NCBI GenBank assembly: GCA_017382915.1
Contig: JAFNZJ010000027.1
Span: 1 to 10,940 of the forward strand
Length of the DNA stretch: 10,940 bases
Source: Clostridia bacterium
Lineage (GTDB): Bacteria; Bacillota; Clostridia; Oscillospirales; Acutalibacteraceae
Reading direction: 5' to 3'
Under the pieces are notes generated by a model. It was not told where the DNA came from. It searched no databases and saw only the letters and a program-made list of their open reading frames with translations. The position numbers were made by a program, and so were the translations under genes. Positions 5,462 to 10,940 of the stretch are shown here, piece after piece. Positions within the stretch are counted from its first letter, which is position 1; each line of letters opens with the position of its first letter.

Positions 5462-6340
5462 ATGTGGGTTTATATTTTGGCAAAATATAAAAGGGCAAAG
5501 GGTTGGCTTTCTAATATTACATACGCAGGCGGTTCCACAGGTTATGAAACCAAAAACGGCAAGCCTGATATTAAGTATTTTGAACGCAATGGTTTTGTTT
5601 GTGCATCCTTTGCAACCTATGTTTATTTTAATTATTTACCAAATGTAGCGGGTATTGATACATCTTCACTTCCACGCCCTGCCGATTCAAAACTGGCCGA
5701 CAGCTGGTATAAAGCGGTTCAGCAGTGGGTTAAAAAAGGCTACTCTCGTGAGATTAAGTTTACCGCTTCAATTGATTCATCACGCTATATTGTCTTTAAA
5801 CCTAAGGAGACCATTCCAATAGGTTCAATTATAATTTTCCGTCCACATAGTTCTACCGCTAAACGCGGCTCACATGTTGTTGTTTATGCAGGCTATAAAA
5901 ACGGTAACCATTGGGTTTATCATGTAGGTACCAAAAACGGACCTGAAATGTGTGCGGTTGAGCGTATGCTATACGGTCCGGAGCCACAGTGGCCCTTAAT
6001 GGTTGTTACTACACCAAGCAATATTCGTTTTGCCGCATCATTAGATTTAACGGTAACTAGTGATGATGGTACACCTGTAGTCGGTGCAGAGTTTAGTATT
6101 AAAAACACTAAAACAGGCGCCGTTACCAAGCTTGGTAAAACCAATGCGTCAGGTAAAATTAAAAAGGATAATTTAAACTATGGTGATTACACCTTAACCC
6201 AAACTGCTGCCCCTGCAGGCTATACAGCAGCTGCAGCTACCAAAATTAGTCTTAATACAAAAAATAACAGTTTAAATAGTATTAAGGTTGTTAATAAGGC
6301 AGTCGTTACCGAGTCGGTTTCATCCGATACAGTTTCATAA
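5462..6340 (+). CDS. C-terminal piece: NlpC/P60-like domain plus SpaA/Cna-B-like domain
   Basis: From ATG 5462 this frame gives 292 residues, though its true coding start is probably the frameshift point. Residues 1-185 resemble a papain-like NlpC/P60 or CHAP-type domain. The candidate catalytic Cys47 is in NGFVCASFATYV, and the candidate His138 is in RGSHVVVYAGY, the usual Cys-then-GHV order. H150 or H154 could complete the site. The fold assignment is by pattern only. Residues 193-279 look like a SpaA/Cna-B prealbumin-like repeat (PVVGAEFSIKN, ASGKI, GDYTLTQTAAPAGY). The glutamate usual in the ETxAPxGY motif is Gln here, and the usual Lys on the first strand is missing, so an internal isopeptide bond is unlikely. 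There is no LPXTG anchor, which fits N-terminal lipid anchoring of the full protein. Possible roles are peptidoglycan remodelling or surface adhesion. Confidence 0.65.
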   Translation: MWVYILAKYKRAKGWLSNITYAGGSTGYETKNGKPDIKYFERNGFVCASFATYVYFNYLPNVAGIDTSSLPRPADSKLADSWYKAVQQWVKKGYSREIKFTASIDSSRYIVFKPKETIPIGSIIIFRPHSSTAKRGSHVVVYAGYKNGNHWVYHVGTKNGPEMCAVERMLYGPEPQWPLMVVTTPSNIRFAASLDLTVTSDDGTPVVGAEFSIKNTKTGAVTKLGKTNASGKIKKDNLNYGDYTLTQTAAPAGYTAAAATKISLNTKNNSLNSIKVVNKAVVTESVSSDTVS

Positions 6341-6342
6341 AT

Positions 6343-6374
6343 AAAAACCTCTCACCACTGGTGAGAGGTTTTTT
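6343..6374. terminator. Bidirectional terminator between convergent genes
   Basis: CCTCTCAC (6348-6355) pairs with GTGAGAGG (6361-6368) around a CACTG loop. The stem is flanked by A5 on the left and T6 on the right, so it can end the lipoprotein transcript (+) and the cotJ transcript (-). Only 51 bp separate the two stop codons. Confidence 0.88.
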
Positions 6375-6391
6375 GTTGAATAAATTATAGT

Positions 6392-6988
6392 TTACTTATC
6401 AAAGCTTGGGTTAAATGAATAGAAGTTCTTTTCATTAAGCCTATCCTGTGCCAGGCGTAAACCTTCACCAAAGCGCTGATAATGAACGACCTCGCGCTGG
6501 CGTAAAAACTTAATTGCATCGCGTACATCGGGGTCGTCACAAAGCCTTAAAATATTATCATAGGTTGTGCGGGCTTTTTGCTCGGCCGCTAAATTTTCGT
6601 GTAGGTCGGTTATTACATCGCCCTTTGATTGTATATAGGCCGCAGTAAAGGGCACGCCCGCCGCCGATGCGGGGTAAATGCCTGTTGTGTGGTCTACAAA
6701 GTAGGTGTCAAAGCCGCTTTTTTTGATTTCTTCAATGCTTAAATCTTTAGTAAGCTGATATATTATTGAACCCACCATCTCAAGGTGTGCCAGTTCTTCT
6801 GTACCAATGTCGGTTAGTAAACCCTTAAGCTCAGGGTAGGGCATTGCAAAGCGCTGACTTAAATATCTAAGACTTGCTGCTAATTCGCCATCGGGACCAC
6901 CATATTGACTGGCTATAACCTGCGCAAGTTTTGCGTTAGGTTTTTTAATTTTAATGGGGTACTGAAGCTTTTTTTCATATTGCCACAT
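6392..6988 (-). CDS. cotJC: Spore coat protein CotJC, manganese-catalase family
   Basis: This 198-residue protein matches CotJC, a spore-coat member of the ferritin-like, di-manganese catalase family. The four-helix-bundle ligand set is visible: E35 (GGPDGELAASL), E65 and H68 (TEELAHLEM), E136 (NLAAEQKAR), and E166 with H169 (REVVHYQRF). Catalase activity (peroxide to water and oxygen) is therefore possible, but it is an inference. It begins MWQYEKKLQYPIKI, as CotJC proteins do. The start codon overlaps the cotJB stop by one base (TAATG) and no clear ribosome site precedes it, so translation is probably coupled to cotJB. It is last in the cotJABC operon, ending at the shared terminator. The protein would be made in the mother cell and placed in the inner coat. 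Confidence 0.94.
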   Translation of the reverse strand: MWQYEKKLQYPIKIKKPNAKLAQVIASQYGGPDGELAASLRYLSQRFAMPYPELKGLLTDIGTEELAHLEMVGSIIYQLTKDLSIEEIKKSGFDTYFVDHTTGIYPASAAGVPFTAAYIQSKGDVITDLHENLAAEQKARTTYDNILRLCDDPDVRDAIKFLRQREVVHYQRFGEGLRLAQDRLNEKNFYSFNPSFDK

Positions 6989-7251
6989 TATTTAATCAAC
7001 TCGCTTTCGTTCTCCCAAGGCCAGGGTGGATTTAACCACCTGTAATCGCTGTCGCCAAAGGGGTCATTTACCGTTATTGGGCCGTATTTTTGCTCATATT
7101 CATTTTTATACTCCATAGCCTTGTGCTGATATTCTCTCATGCTTTTAAGCGCCTTAGAGTCGTTTTTGTGGGTGTCTAAATACAGCTGCATTTCAAGTGC
7201 CGCAAAATTGGCGCCCGAAAGCTTTTTCATTAGTAACTCTCTTTCACTCAT
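6988..7251 (-). CDS. cotJB: Spore coat protein CotJB
   Basis: This small protein of 87 residues matches the CotJB family, which assembles with CotJA and CotJC in the spore coat. Its biochemical role is not defined. The N-terminal half is helical and charged (LLMKKLSGANFAALEMQLYL, then the DTHKNDSKAL region). The C-terminus has the typical aromatic and proline-rich DYRWLNPPWPWE. The frame is open to a GTG at 7260 and an ATG at 7257, but the ribosome site GAGGTG (7263-7258) overlaps or abuts both. I therefore place the start at ATG 7251, 6 nt after it, giving MSEREL. The gene lies 12 nt after cotJA and overlaps cotJC by one base. Confidence 0.92.
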   Translation of the reverse strand: MSERELLMKKLSGANFAALEMQLYLDTHKNDSKALKSMREYQHKAMEYKNEYEQKYGPITVNDPFGDSDYRWLNPPWPWENESELIK

Positions 7252-7263
7252 TGACATCACCTC

Positions 7264-7542
7264 TTATATTTTTCTGCCTAAAAAAGGCTTGTCAAGGTTG
7301 GGGAATAAGGTCCCCGCCTTTAACGCTTCATCGTTGGAATAAACGCCCTCAATATCTTGAAAGGGCACATAAGCCATTGTCAGTGGCAGGTCTTTTAACA
7401 TAACATTATTAAACCTACTGTTTTGAGGTATATTTTCTTCTCTTTTTTTATTTGTTACTTTAGTATTTGTATTAGTTTTTAAATAATATTCAATACCCAT
7501 ATCGGCAGGTGTCATACCGAATCTTTTAAGGTATTCCTCCAT
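7264..7542 (-). CDS. cotJA: Spore coat associated protein CotJA
   Basis: This 92-residue protein is first in the cotJABC operon. The CotJA hallmark is in the C-terminal half: LPLTMAYVPFQ, then DEALKAGTLFPNLDKPF. The N-terminal half (1-50) is a polar, Lys/Asn/Thr-rich stretch with less conservation expected. The gene starts at ATG 7542, 10 nt after GGGAGG (7558-7553). Upstream lies a possible sporulation promoter, and beyond it the terminator of the symporter gene. In Bacillus the operon is read by sigma-E in the mother cell; here that is by analogy. Its presence is the main evidence that this organism forms endospores. Confidence 0.93.
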   Translation of the reverse strand: MEEYLKRFGMTPADMGIEYYLKTNTNTKVTNKKREENIPQNSRFNNVMLKDLPLTMAYVPFQDIEGVYSNDEALKAGTLFPNLDKPFLGRKI

Positions 7543-7591
7543 AATAAAACTGCCTCCCTGCTAAATACTTTGGGGCATATACCCCGTTACC

Positions 7592-7618
7592 ATTTTATGC
7601 ACTTGTCCCAAAAAGGGT
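7592..7618 (-). promoter_or_regulatory. Possible sporulation (sigma-E/sigma-K type) promoter of cotJABC
   Basis: Reading the minus strand, CATAAAAT (7599-7592) matches the mother-cell -10 pattern (CATA...T) at all but one defined position. AC at 7618-7617, 17 bp upstream, fits a sigma-K -35. The sigma-E -35 match is poor. Transcription would start near 7585, about 43 nt before cotJA. A GGGG-TATATG-CCCC inverted repeat (7585-7572) sits right at that start. No good sigma-A promoter is visible in the gap. Confidence 0.4.
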
Positions 7619-7619
7619 T

Positions 7620-7650
7620 AAAAAAATCGCCCCTGTCAAAGCAGGGGCGA
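7620..7650 (-). terminator. Intrinsic terminator of the symporter gene
   Basis: The 9-bp stem TCGCCCCTG/CAGGGGCGA (7650-7642 with 7635-7627) is perfect and has a 6-nt loop. On the minus strand it is followed by seven T (7626-7620). On the plus strand no T run follows, so it works in one direction. Confidence 0.9.
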
Positions 7651-7666
7651 ACAAAAAACAAACTTA

Positions 7667-9031
7667 TTATATTGTAATAATGCCAAGTGCCGAAAGCACA
7701 GATGATGCTAAAATAAGCACCAGACAAATTGGGGCGACATATTTAATCATTACTGTAAAAAGTGATTTAAGCTTAAATTTACCGCTTAACTCAACCTCAT
7801 CAATAATTGCCTTTGGTTTGATAATAAATCCGACAAAAATACAGGTAAATAGTGCGGCAATCGGCATAAGTACGCTGTTGCTTATAAAGTCAAAGAAATC
7901 TAAGAATTGCATACCAAGAAGCTTTACGGTTGCCCATGGGCCATAACCAAGTGATGATGGCAGTCCAAGCAATATGCAAACAATTAAAACAGCAAGGCAG
8001 GAAAGCTTACGGTTCCACTTAAATTTATCTTGGAAGATTGAAACAACCGTCTCCATAAGGGAAATGGAAGATGTAAGCGCAGCAAATAAAACAAGTAAAA
8101 AGAAAACTGTGCCTATTATACCGCCACCCGGCATATCAGCAAAAATGGCGGGTAGGGTTTCAAACATAAGGCCCGGGCCTGCTTGGGTACCAAGCTTCTC
8201 GGGACTAAAAACGCTAACAGCAGGTATTATCATAAGACCTGCTAAAAATGCAATACCGGTGTCAAATATTTCAATTTGGTGTACCGATGATTCAATGCTA
8301 ACTTCTTTTTTCATATATGAGCCGTAGGTTATCATAATACCCATTGCAAGTGACATTGAGTAGAATAACTGACCCATTGCCGCAACAATAGTCAAAATAA
8401 GTTTTTCGGCAGTCATTGATGAAAAATCGGGGGTTATATAGTGTAATACACCCTTCATTGCGCCGGGTATAAACATTGTGTAAATTGCAATGCCTATTGA
8501 AAGAAAGATCAAAACAGGCATCATAACCTTGCTTACCTTTTCAACGCCCTTTTCAACACCAAAAAGAACAATTATAGCAGTTGCGCCCATAAATATTGCA
8601 AACCATAAAAGTGGTTCACCGGTGGAGCTAATAAAATTACCAAAGTAATTGCTGTTTGCTGCCGACTTATCGCCACCGCTTACAAAGGCAAAAAGGTATT
8701 TGGTAACCCAACCGCCTATAACAGAGTAATATGGTAAAATCAGCATAGGTATAAGCGCCGCTAAATAACCAACAAACGAAAACTTTTTATTAAGCTTTTC
8801 AAAGGCACCAATGGGACTTAACTGTGTTTTACGGCCAAGACCAATTTCGGCAACCATCAGTGCAAAGCCAAAGGTGACAGACAAGATAATATAAATAAGC
8901 AAAAATGTGCCACCGCCGTATTTTGCGGCAAGGTAGGGAAAGCGCCATATATTACCAAGCCCAACTGCTGAACCGGCCGCAGCTAAAACAAAGCCAATTT
9001 TGCCGGTAAAGCTACTTCTTTTTTTCTCCAT
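7667..9031 (-). CDS. Sodium:neurotransmitter symporter (SNF/NSS) family transporter
   Basis: This 454-residue integral membrane protein uses the sodium gradient to import an amino acid or similar amine. Characterised bacterial relatives such as TnaT, Tyt1 and LeuT carry Trp, Tyr or Leu. The first helix has the diagnostic GSAVGLGNIWRFPYL (20-34) with the unwound sodium- and substrate-binding region. YGGGTFLLIY and EIGLGRKTQLSP follow, and later helices include GQLFYSMSLAMGIMITYGSY and AALTSSISLMETVVSI. The length suits the shorter 11- or 12-helix bacterial forms. The substrate cannot be read. The frame is open to 9133, but ATG 9031 is chosen: GAGG (9043-9040) lies 8 nt before it, the family's N-terminus starts there, and the promoter is upstream. 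It is transcribed alone, ends at its own terminator, and is divergent from the FkbM-type gene. Confidence 0.92.
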   Translation of the reverse strand: MEKKRSSFTGKIGFVLAAAGSAVGLGNIWRFPYLAAKYGGGTFLLIYIILSVTFGFALMVAEIGLGRKTQLSPIGAFEKLNKKFSFVGYLAALIPMLILPYYSVIGGWVTKYLFAFVSGGDKSAANSNYFGNFISSTGEPLLWFAIFMGATAIIVLFGVEKGVEKVSKVMMPVLIFLSIGIAIYTMFIPGAMKGVLHYITPDFSSMTAEKLILTIVAAMGQLFYSMSLAMGIMITYGSYMKKEVSIESSVHQIEIFDTGIAFLAGLMIIPAVSVFSPEKLGTQAGPGLMFETLPAIFADMPGGGIIGTVFFLLVLFAALTSSISLMETVVSIFQDKFKWNRKLSCLAVLIVCILLGLPSSLGYGPWATVKLLGMQFLDFFDFISNSVLMPIAALFTCIFVGFIIKPKAIIDEVELSGKFKLKSLFTVMIKYVAPICLVLILASSVLSALGIITI

Positions 9032-9054
9032 AATAATAACCTCAAAATAAATAT

Positions 9055-9082
9055 AAATGTGCCTAACCATTATCGCACATTT
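9055..9082. promoter_or_regulatory. Perfect inverted repeat, candidate operator of the symporter gene
   Basis: AAATGTGC (9055-9062) and GCACATTT (9075-9082) are exact inverted copies separated by 12 bp. The spacing brackets the symporter -10 box (9074-9069), with one arm over the expected transcription start. One arm lies upstream of that start, so a DNA-binding site is likelier than an RNA hairpin. The regulator is unknown. Confidence 0.45.
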
Positions 9083-9097
9083 CTCTACTTTTTTCAA
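9069..9097 (-). promoter_or_regulatory. Sigma-A-type promoter of the symporter gene
   Basis: On the minus strand, TTGAAA (9097-9092), a 17-bp spacer and GATAAT (9074-9069) are preceded by TG at the extended -10 position. The start would fall near 9062, leaving a leader of about 30 nt to ATG 9031 that contains GAGG. Confidence 0.6.
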
Positions 9098-9126
9098 CCA
9101 TTTTTGGCAATTTAAATATAATTTGT

Positions 9127-9155
9127 TTGGCAAAAATTATTATCTGTGTTATACT
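9127..9155 (+). promoter_or_regulatory. Sigma-A-type promoter of the FkbM methyltransferase gene
   Basis: TTGGCA (9127-9132) and TATACT (9150-9155) are separated by 17 bp, with TG at 9147-9148 forming an extended -10. The start would be near 9162. The A-rich leader ends in GGGGGG (9166-9171) just before ATG 9177. Confidence 0.65.
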
Positions 9156-9176
9156 AATAAAAAAAGGGGGGACGGT

Positions 9177-10208
9177 ATGATAGACCTTTGGCAATATTTA
9201 AAAACTGTAAATAAGCCCATTGTCCTTTATGGTATAGGTAACGGGGCGGAAAAAACGGTTAATAGGTTAAATATGCTTGGCACTGAAGTGGCTGGCATAT
9301 TTTCTTCTGCAGGGTTTAAAAAGAATAAGACCTTTTTAGGGCATACCGTAACCGATTATGAAACCCTTAAAGCCACCCTAGGAGATTTTATAATTTTGGT
9401 TTGCTTTGGCAGTCATTTGCCGCAGGTAACCGATGCTATTATTAAGCTTTCAAAAAAGCATGAGTTATACGCACCCGATGTACCTGTCAGCGGTGAGGTG
9501 CTTTTTGACCTTGATTTTGCTAAAAAGCATAAAAATGAGCTTGAAAAGGTTTATAATATGCTGGCCGATGAGCATTCAAAGCGTGTTTTTGAAAATACGG
9601 TGTATTTTAAGCTTACCGGCAAAATTGATTACCTGCTTGGCTGTGAGAGCGACCGTAGTGAAGCATATAAACTGCTAAACTTAAATAATAATGAAAGCTT
9701 TTTAGATTTAGGTGCCTTTACGGGTGATACTGTACAGGAATTTTTAAGCTATGTAGATGGCTATGATTTTATAACCGCGCTTGAACCCGACAATCGCAAC
9801 TTTAAAAGGCTTTGCCAAAACACCGCTGATATAAATAACATAAATTGCGTTAATGCCGCCGCAACCGATAAGGTAGGGGAGTTTATGATTAGCGCCAATC
9901 ATTCGCGCGGTAACAGTGAATATGGCAAAGTGGTTGCAGTAAATGGGCTTACGGTTGATTATTTAAGCCGTGACAGGCTTTTTACGCTAATTAAGGTGGA
10001 TGTTGAGGGCAATGAATTAAAGGCTTTAGAGGGCGCAAAAGAGCTTATTAAGGCGCATAAACCCAAAATGCATATTGCCTGCTACCACACAGCCTTTGAT
10101 TTGTTTGAAATTCCTTTAAATGTGCTAAGCCTTAACCCCGATTATAAAATTTATTTAAGGCATCACCACTGTCTGCCCGCTTGGGATATTAACTGCATTT
10201 TTATATAA
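9177..10208 (+). CDS. FkbM family methyltransferase with N-terminal Rossmann-like domain
   Basis: This 343-residue protein has two parts. Residues 12-115 begin with IVLYGIGNGAEKTVNRL, a glycine-rich Rossmann-like start often attached to sugar- or glycan-modifying proteins. Residues 170-325 form a class I SAM-dependent methyltransferase of the FkbM type: motif I FLDLGAFTGDT (175-185), the acidic EPDNRNF (203-209), IKVDVEGNELKALEGA (272-287) and the terminal-part HTAFDLFEIP (304-313). FkbM enzymes O-methylate glycans or small molecules; the acceptor here is unknown. The start is ATG 9177, set by the GGGGGG ribosome site and the promoter at 9127-9155. The frame is open back to 9057, but that stretch includes the promoter. 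It is a single-gene unit with its own terminator. A link to the surface-glycan operon 5.5 kb away is possible but not shown. Confidence 0.87.
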   Translation: MIDLWQYLKTVNKPIVLYGIGNGAEKTVNRLNMLGTEVAGIFSSAGFKKNKTFLGHTVTDYETLKATLGDFIILVCFGSHLPQVTDAIIKLSKKHELYAPDVPVSGEVLFDLDFAKKHKNELEKVYNMLADEHSKRVFENTVYFKLTGKIDYLLGCESDRSEAYKLLNLNNNESFLDLGAFTGDTVQEFLSYVDGYDFITALEPDNRNFKRLCQNTADINNINCVNAAATDKVGEFMISANHSRGNSEYGKVVAVNGLTVDYLSRDRLFTLIKVDVEGNELKALEGAKELIKAHKPKMHIACYHTAFDLFEIPLNVLSLNPDYKIYLRHHHCLPAWDINCIFI

Positions 10209-10211
10209 TAA

Positions 10212-10238
10212 AAAACCACCTGCTTAGCAGGTGGTTTT
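10212..10238. terminator. Bidirectional terminator between the methyltransferase and ABC ATPase genes
   Basis: A perfect 12-bp stem, AAAACCACCTGC (10212-10223) with GCAGGTGGTTTT (10227-10238), has a TTA loop. The A and T flanks serve both strands. It lies 4 bp after one stop codon and 5 bp after the other. Confidence 0.9.
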
Positions 10239-10243
10239 GCTTT

Positions 10244-10940
10244 TTATAATACCTTTGAAAGGAAGTTTTTAAGCCTTTCATTTTTTGGGTTTTCAAAAAA
10301 GTCTTTTGGCGGTGCCTGTTCCATAATTATACCTTCATCAATAAATATAATTCGGTCGGCAACCTCTTTGGCAAAGCCCATTTCGTGGGTAACAACAACC
10401 ATGGTCATGCCCTCTTTAGCAAGGGCTTTCATAACCTCTAAAACTTCACCAACCATTTCGGGGTCAAGGGCGGAGGTCGGCTCATCAAATAGCATAACAT
10501 CTGGCTGCATACAAAGTGCGCGCACAATTGCAATACGCTGTTTTTGACCGCCCGACAGCTGGGATGGATAGGCATCTGCCCTATCATCCAAACCAACACG
10601 CTTTAAAAGCTCCATTGCGTACTCTTCGGCTTCCTGCTTTGATTTACCCAAAAGTTTCATAGGTGCAATGGTCATATTTTTAAGTACCGTCATATGGGGG
10701 AAAAGGTTGAACTGTTGAAAAACCATACCCATTTTTTTGCGATGCTGATTTATATTAACCTTTTTATCGGTTATATTTACACCTTCAAAAAATATTTGGC
10801 CTGAGGTTGGGGTTTCAAGCAGGTTGAGTGAGCGAAGTAGGGTGGATTTGCCGGAGCCTGAAGGTCCGACTATTACAACAACCTCACCTTTTTTGATTTC
10901 ACAGTTAATGCCGTTAAGTGCCTTGACTGTGCCGCCAATA
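10244..10940 (-). CDS. Polar amino acid ABC transporter ATP-binding protein (GlnQ-like), 5' end outside the window
   Basis: This is the ATPase subunit of an ABC importer, which would power uptake of a polar amino acid with a permease and a binding protein not seen here. Translation on the minus strand is open from the window edge, giving about 232 residues of a family that is usually about 240-250 long, so only a short N-terminal piece is missing. All motifs are present: Walker A GPSGSGKST (10866-10840), the Q-loop in GMVFQQFNLFPHM, the signature LSGGQKQRI, Walker B VMLFDEPTSALDPEM, and the H-loop in VVTHEMGFA. The sequence is of the GlnQ/ArtP/HisP type rather than methionine or phosphate importers. 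An ATG at 10732 lies after Walker A and cannot be the start. It is the last gene of its transcript, since a terminator follows the stop. Confidence 0.93.
   Translation of the reverse strand, partial: IGGTVKALNGINCEIKKGEVVVIVGPSGSGKSTLLRSLNLLETPTSGQIFFEGVNITDKKVNINQHRKKMGMVFQQFNLFPHMTVLKNMTIAPMKLLGKSKQEAEEYAMELLKRVGLDDRADAYPSQLSGGQKQRIAIVRALCMQPDVMLFDEPTSALDPEMVGEVLEVMKALAKEGMTMVVVTHEMGFAKEVADRIIFIDEGIIMEQAPPKDFFENPKNERLKNFLSKVL

Larger units (their letters stand above)
5098..6340 (+). pseudogene. Frameshifted lipoprotein gene: Ser-rich linker, NlpC/P60-like and SpaA-like domains
   Basis: Two ORFs in different frames make up one gene. The first reads NMKKA and stops with TAG at 5446-5448. The second frame is open back to 5438 and, before its own ATG, reads KKHRADGLMWVY. 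The two frames meet at a run of six A (5437-5442). With five A the protein would run NMKKHRADGLMWV without a break, giving 413 residues to TAA 6338-6340. The second ORF has no signal peptide and no good ribosome site, while the first has a lipobox and no domain. Promoter, ribosome site and terminator are intact. Either the extra A is a real or sequencing-derived mutation, or slippage on the A6 run restores the frame in some transcripts. The joined product would be a membrane-anchored cell-wall or surface protein. Confidence 0.75.

Noticed and set aside
7974..8327. 117-codon plus-strand ORF within the symporter gene
   Set aside because: It is a shadow of the symporter coding strand, with no ribosome site, no promoter and no domain.
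9032..9133. 34-residue N-terminal extension of the symporter
   Set aside because: It would cover the symporter promoter and operator, lacks a ribosome site and does not match the family N-terminus. ATG 9031 has GAGG 8 nt upstream.
9057..9176. 40-residue N-terminal extension of the FkbM methyltransferase
   Set aside because: The stretch contains the gene's own promoter (9127-9155). ATG 9177 directly follows a G-rich ribosome site.

Overview
The window looks like chromosome from a low-GC, spore-forming Gram-positive anaerobe of the class Clostridia, possibly the Ruminococcaceae/Oscillospiraceae. Evidence is the cotJABC spore-coat operon, glycerol-phosphate polymer genes, GGAGG-type ribosome sites, sigma-A-like promoters and U-tailed hairpin terminators. 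The taxon is inferred from gene content and style only. No rRNA, tRNA, CRISPR array, transposase or phage gene was seen.

Positions 1-3701 (+) are the end of a cell-surface glycopolymer operon: a possible upstream gene tail, a GT4 glycosyltransferase, a LicD-family phosphotransferase, a TagD-like glycerol-3-phosphate cytidylyltransferase and a TagF/TagB-like CDP-glycerol glycerophosphotransferase. Gaps are 1-12 nt. TagD would supply CDP-glycerol, the TagF-like enzyme would use it, and LicD may also use it. Positions 3743-4567 (+) encode an Mrp/Nbp35 Fe-S carrier ATPase. It has its own promoter inside the end of the preceding gene and a strong terminator after it.

Positions 4615-5097 are mostly non-coding. 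They hold an orphan hairpin terminator that may end a small RNA, a 61-codon ORF resembling a signal-peptide protein that has lost its beginning, another terminator, and a near-consensus promoter. That promoter drives a lipoprotein gene (5098-6340 +) broken by one extra A in an A6 run. Its two halves together give a lipobox, a Ser-rich linker, an NlpC/P60-like domain and a SpaA/Cna-B-like domain.

Positions 6392-7542 (-) are cotJA-cotJB-cotJC, with a possible mother-cell promoter upstream. Positions 7667-9031 (-) encode a sodium:neurotransmitter-symporter-family transporter. It is divergent from an FkbM-type methyltransferase gene (9177-10208 +). The 145-bp divergent region carries two good promoters, a perfect inverted repeat around the symporter -10 box and a direct repeat. 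The window ends inside a polar-amino-acid ABC transporter ATPase (10244-10940, -).

I see no clearly new multi-gene system. The best leads are the frameshifted lipoprotein, the orphan-terminator RNA candidate, the symporter operator and the substrate of the LicD enzyme.
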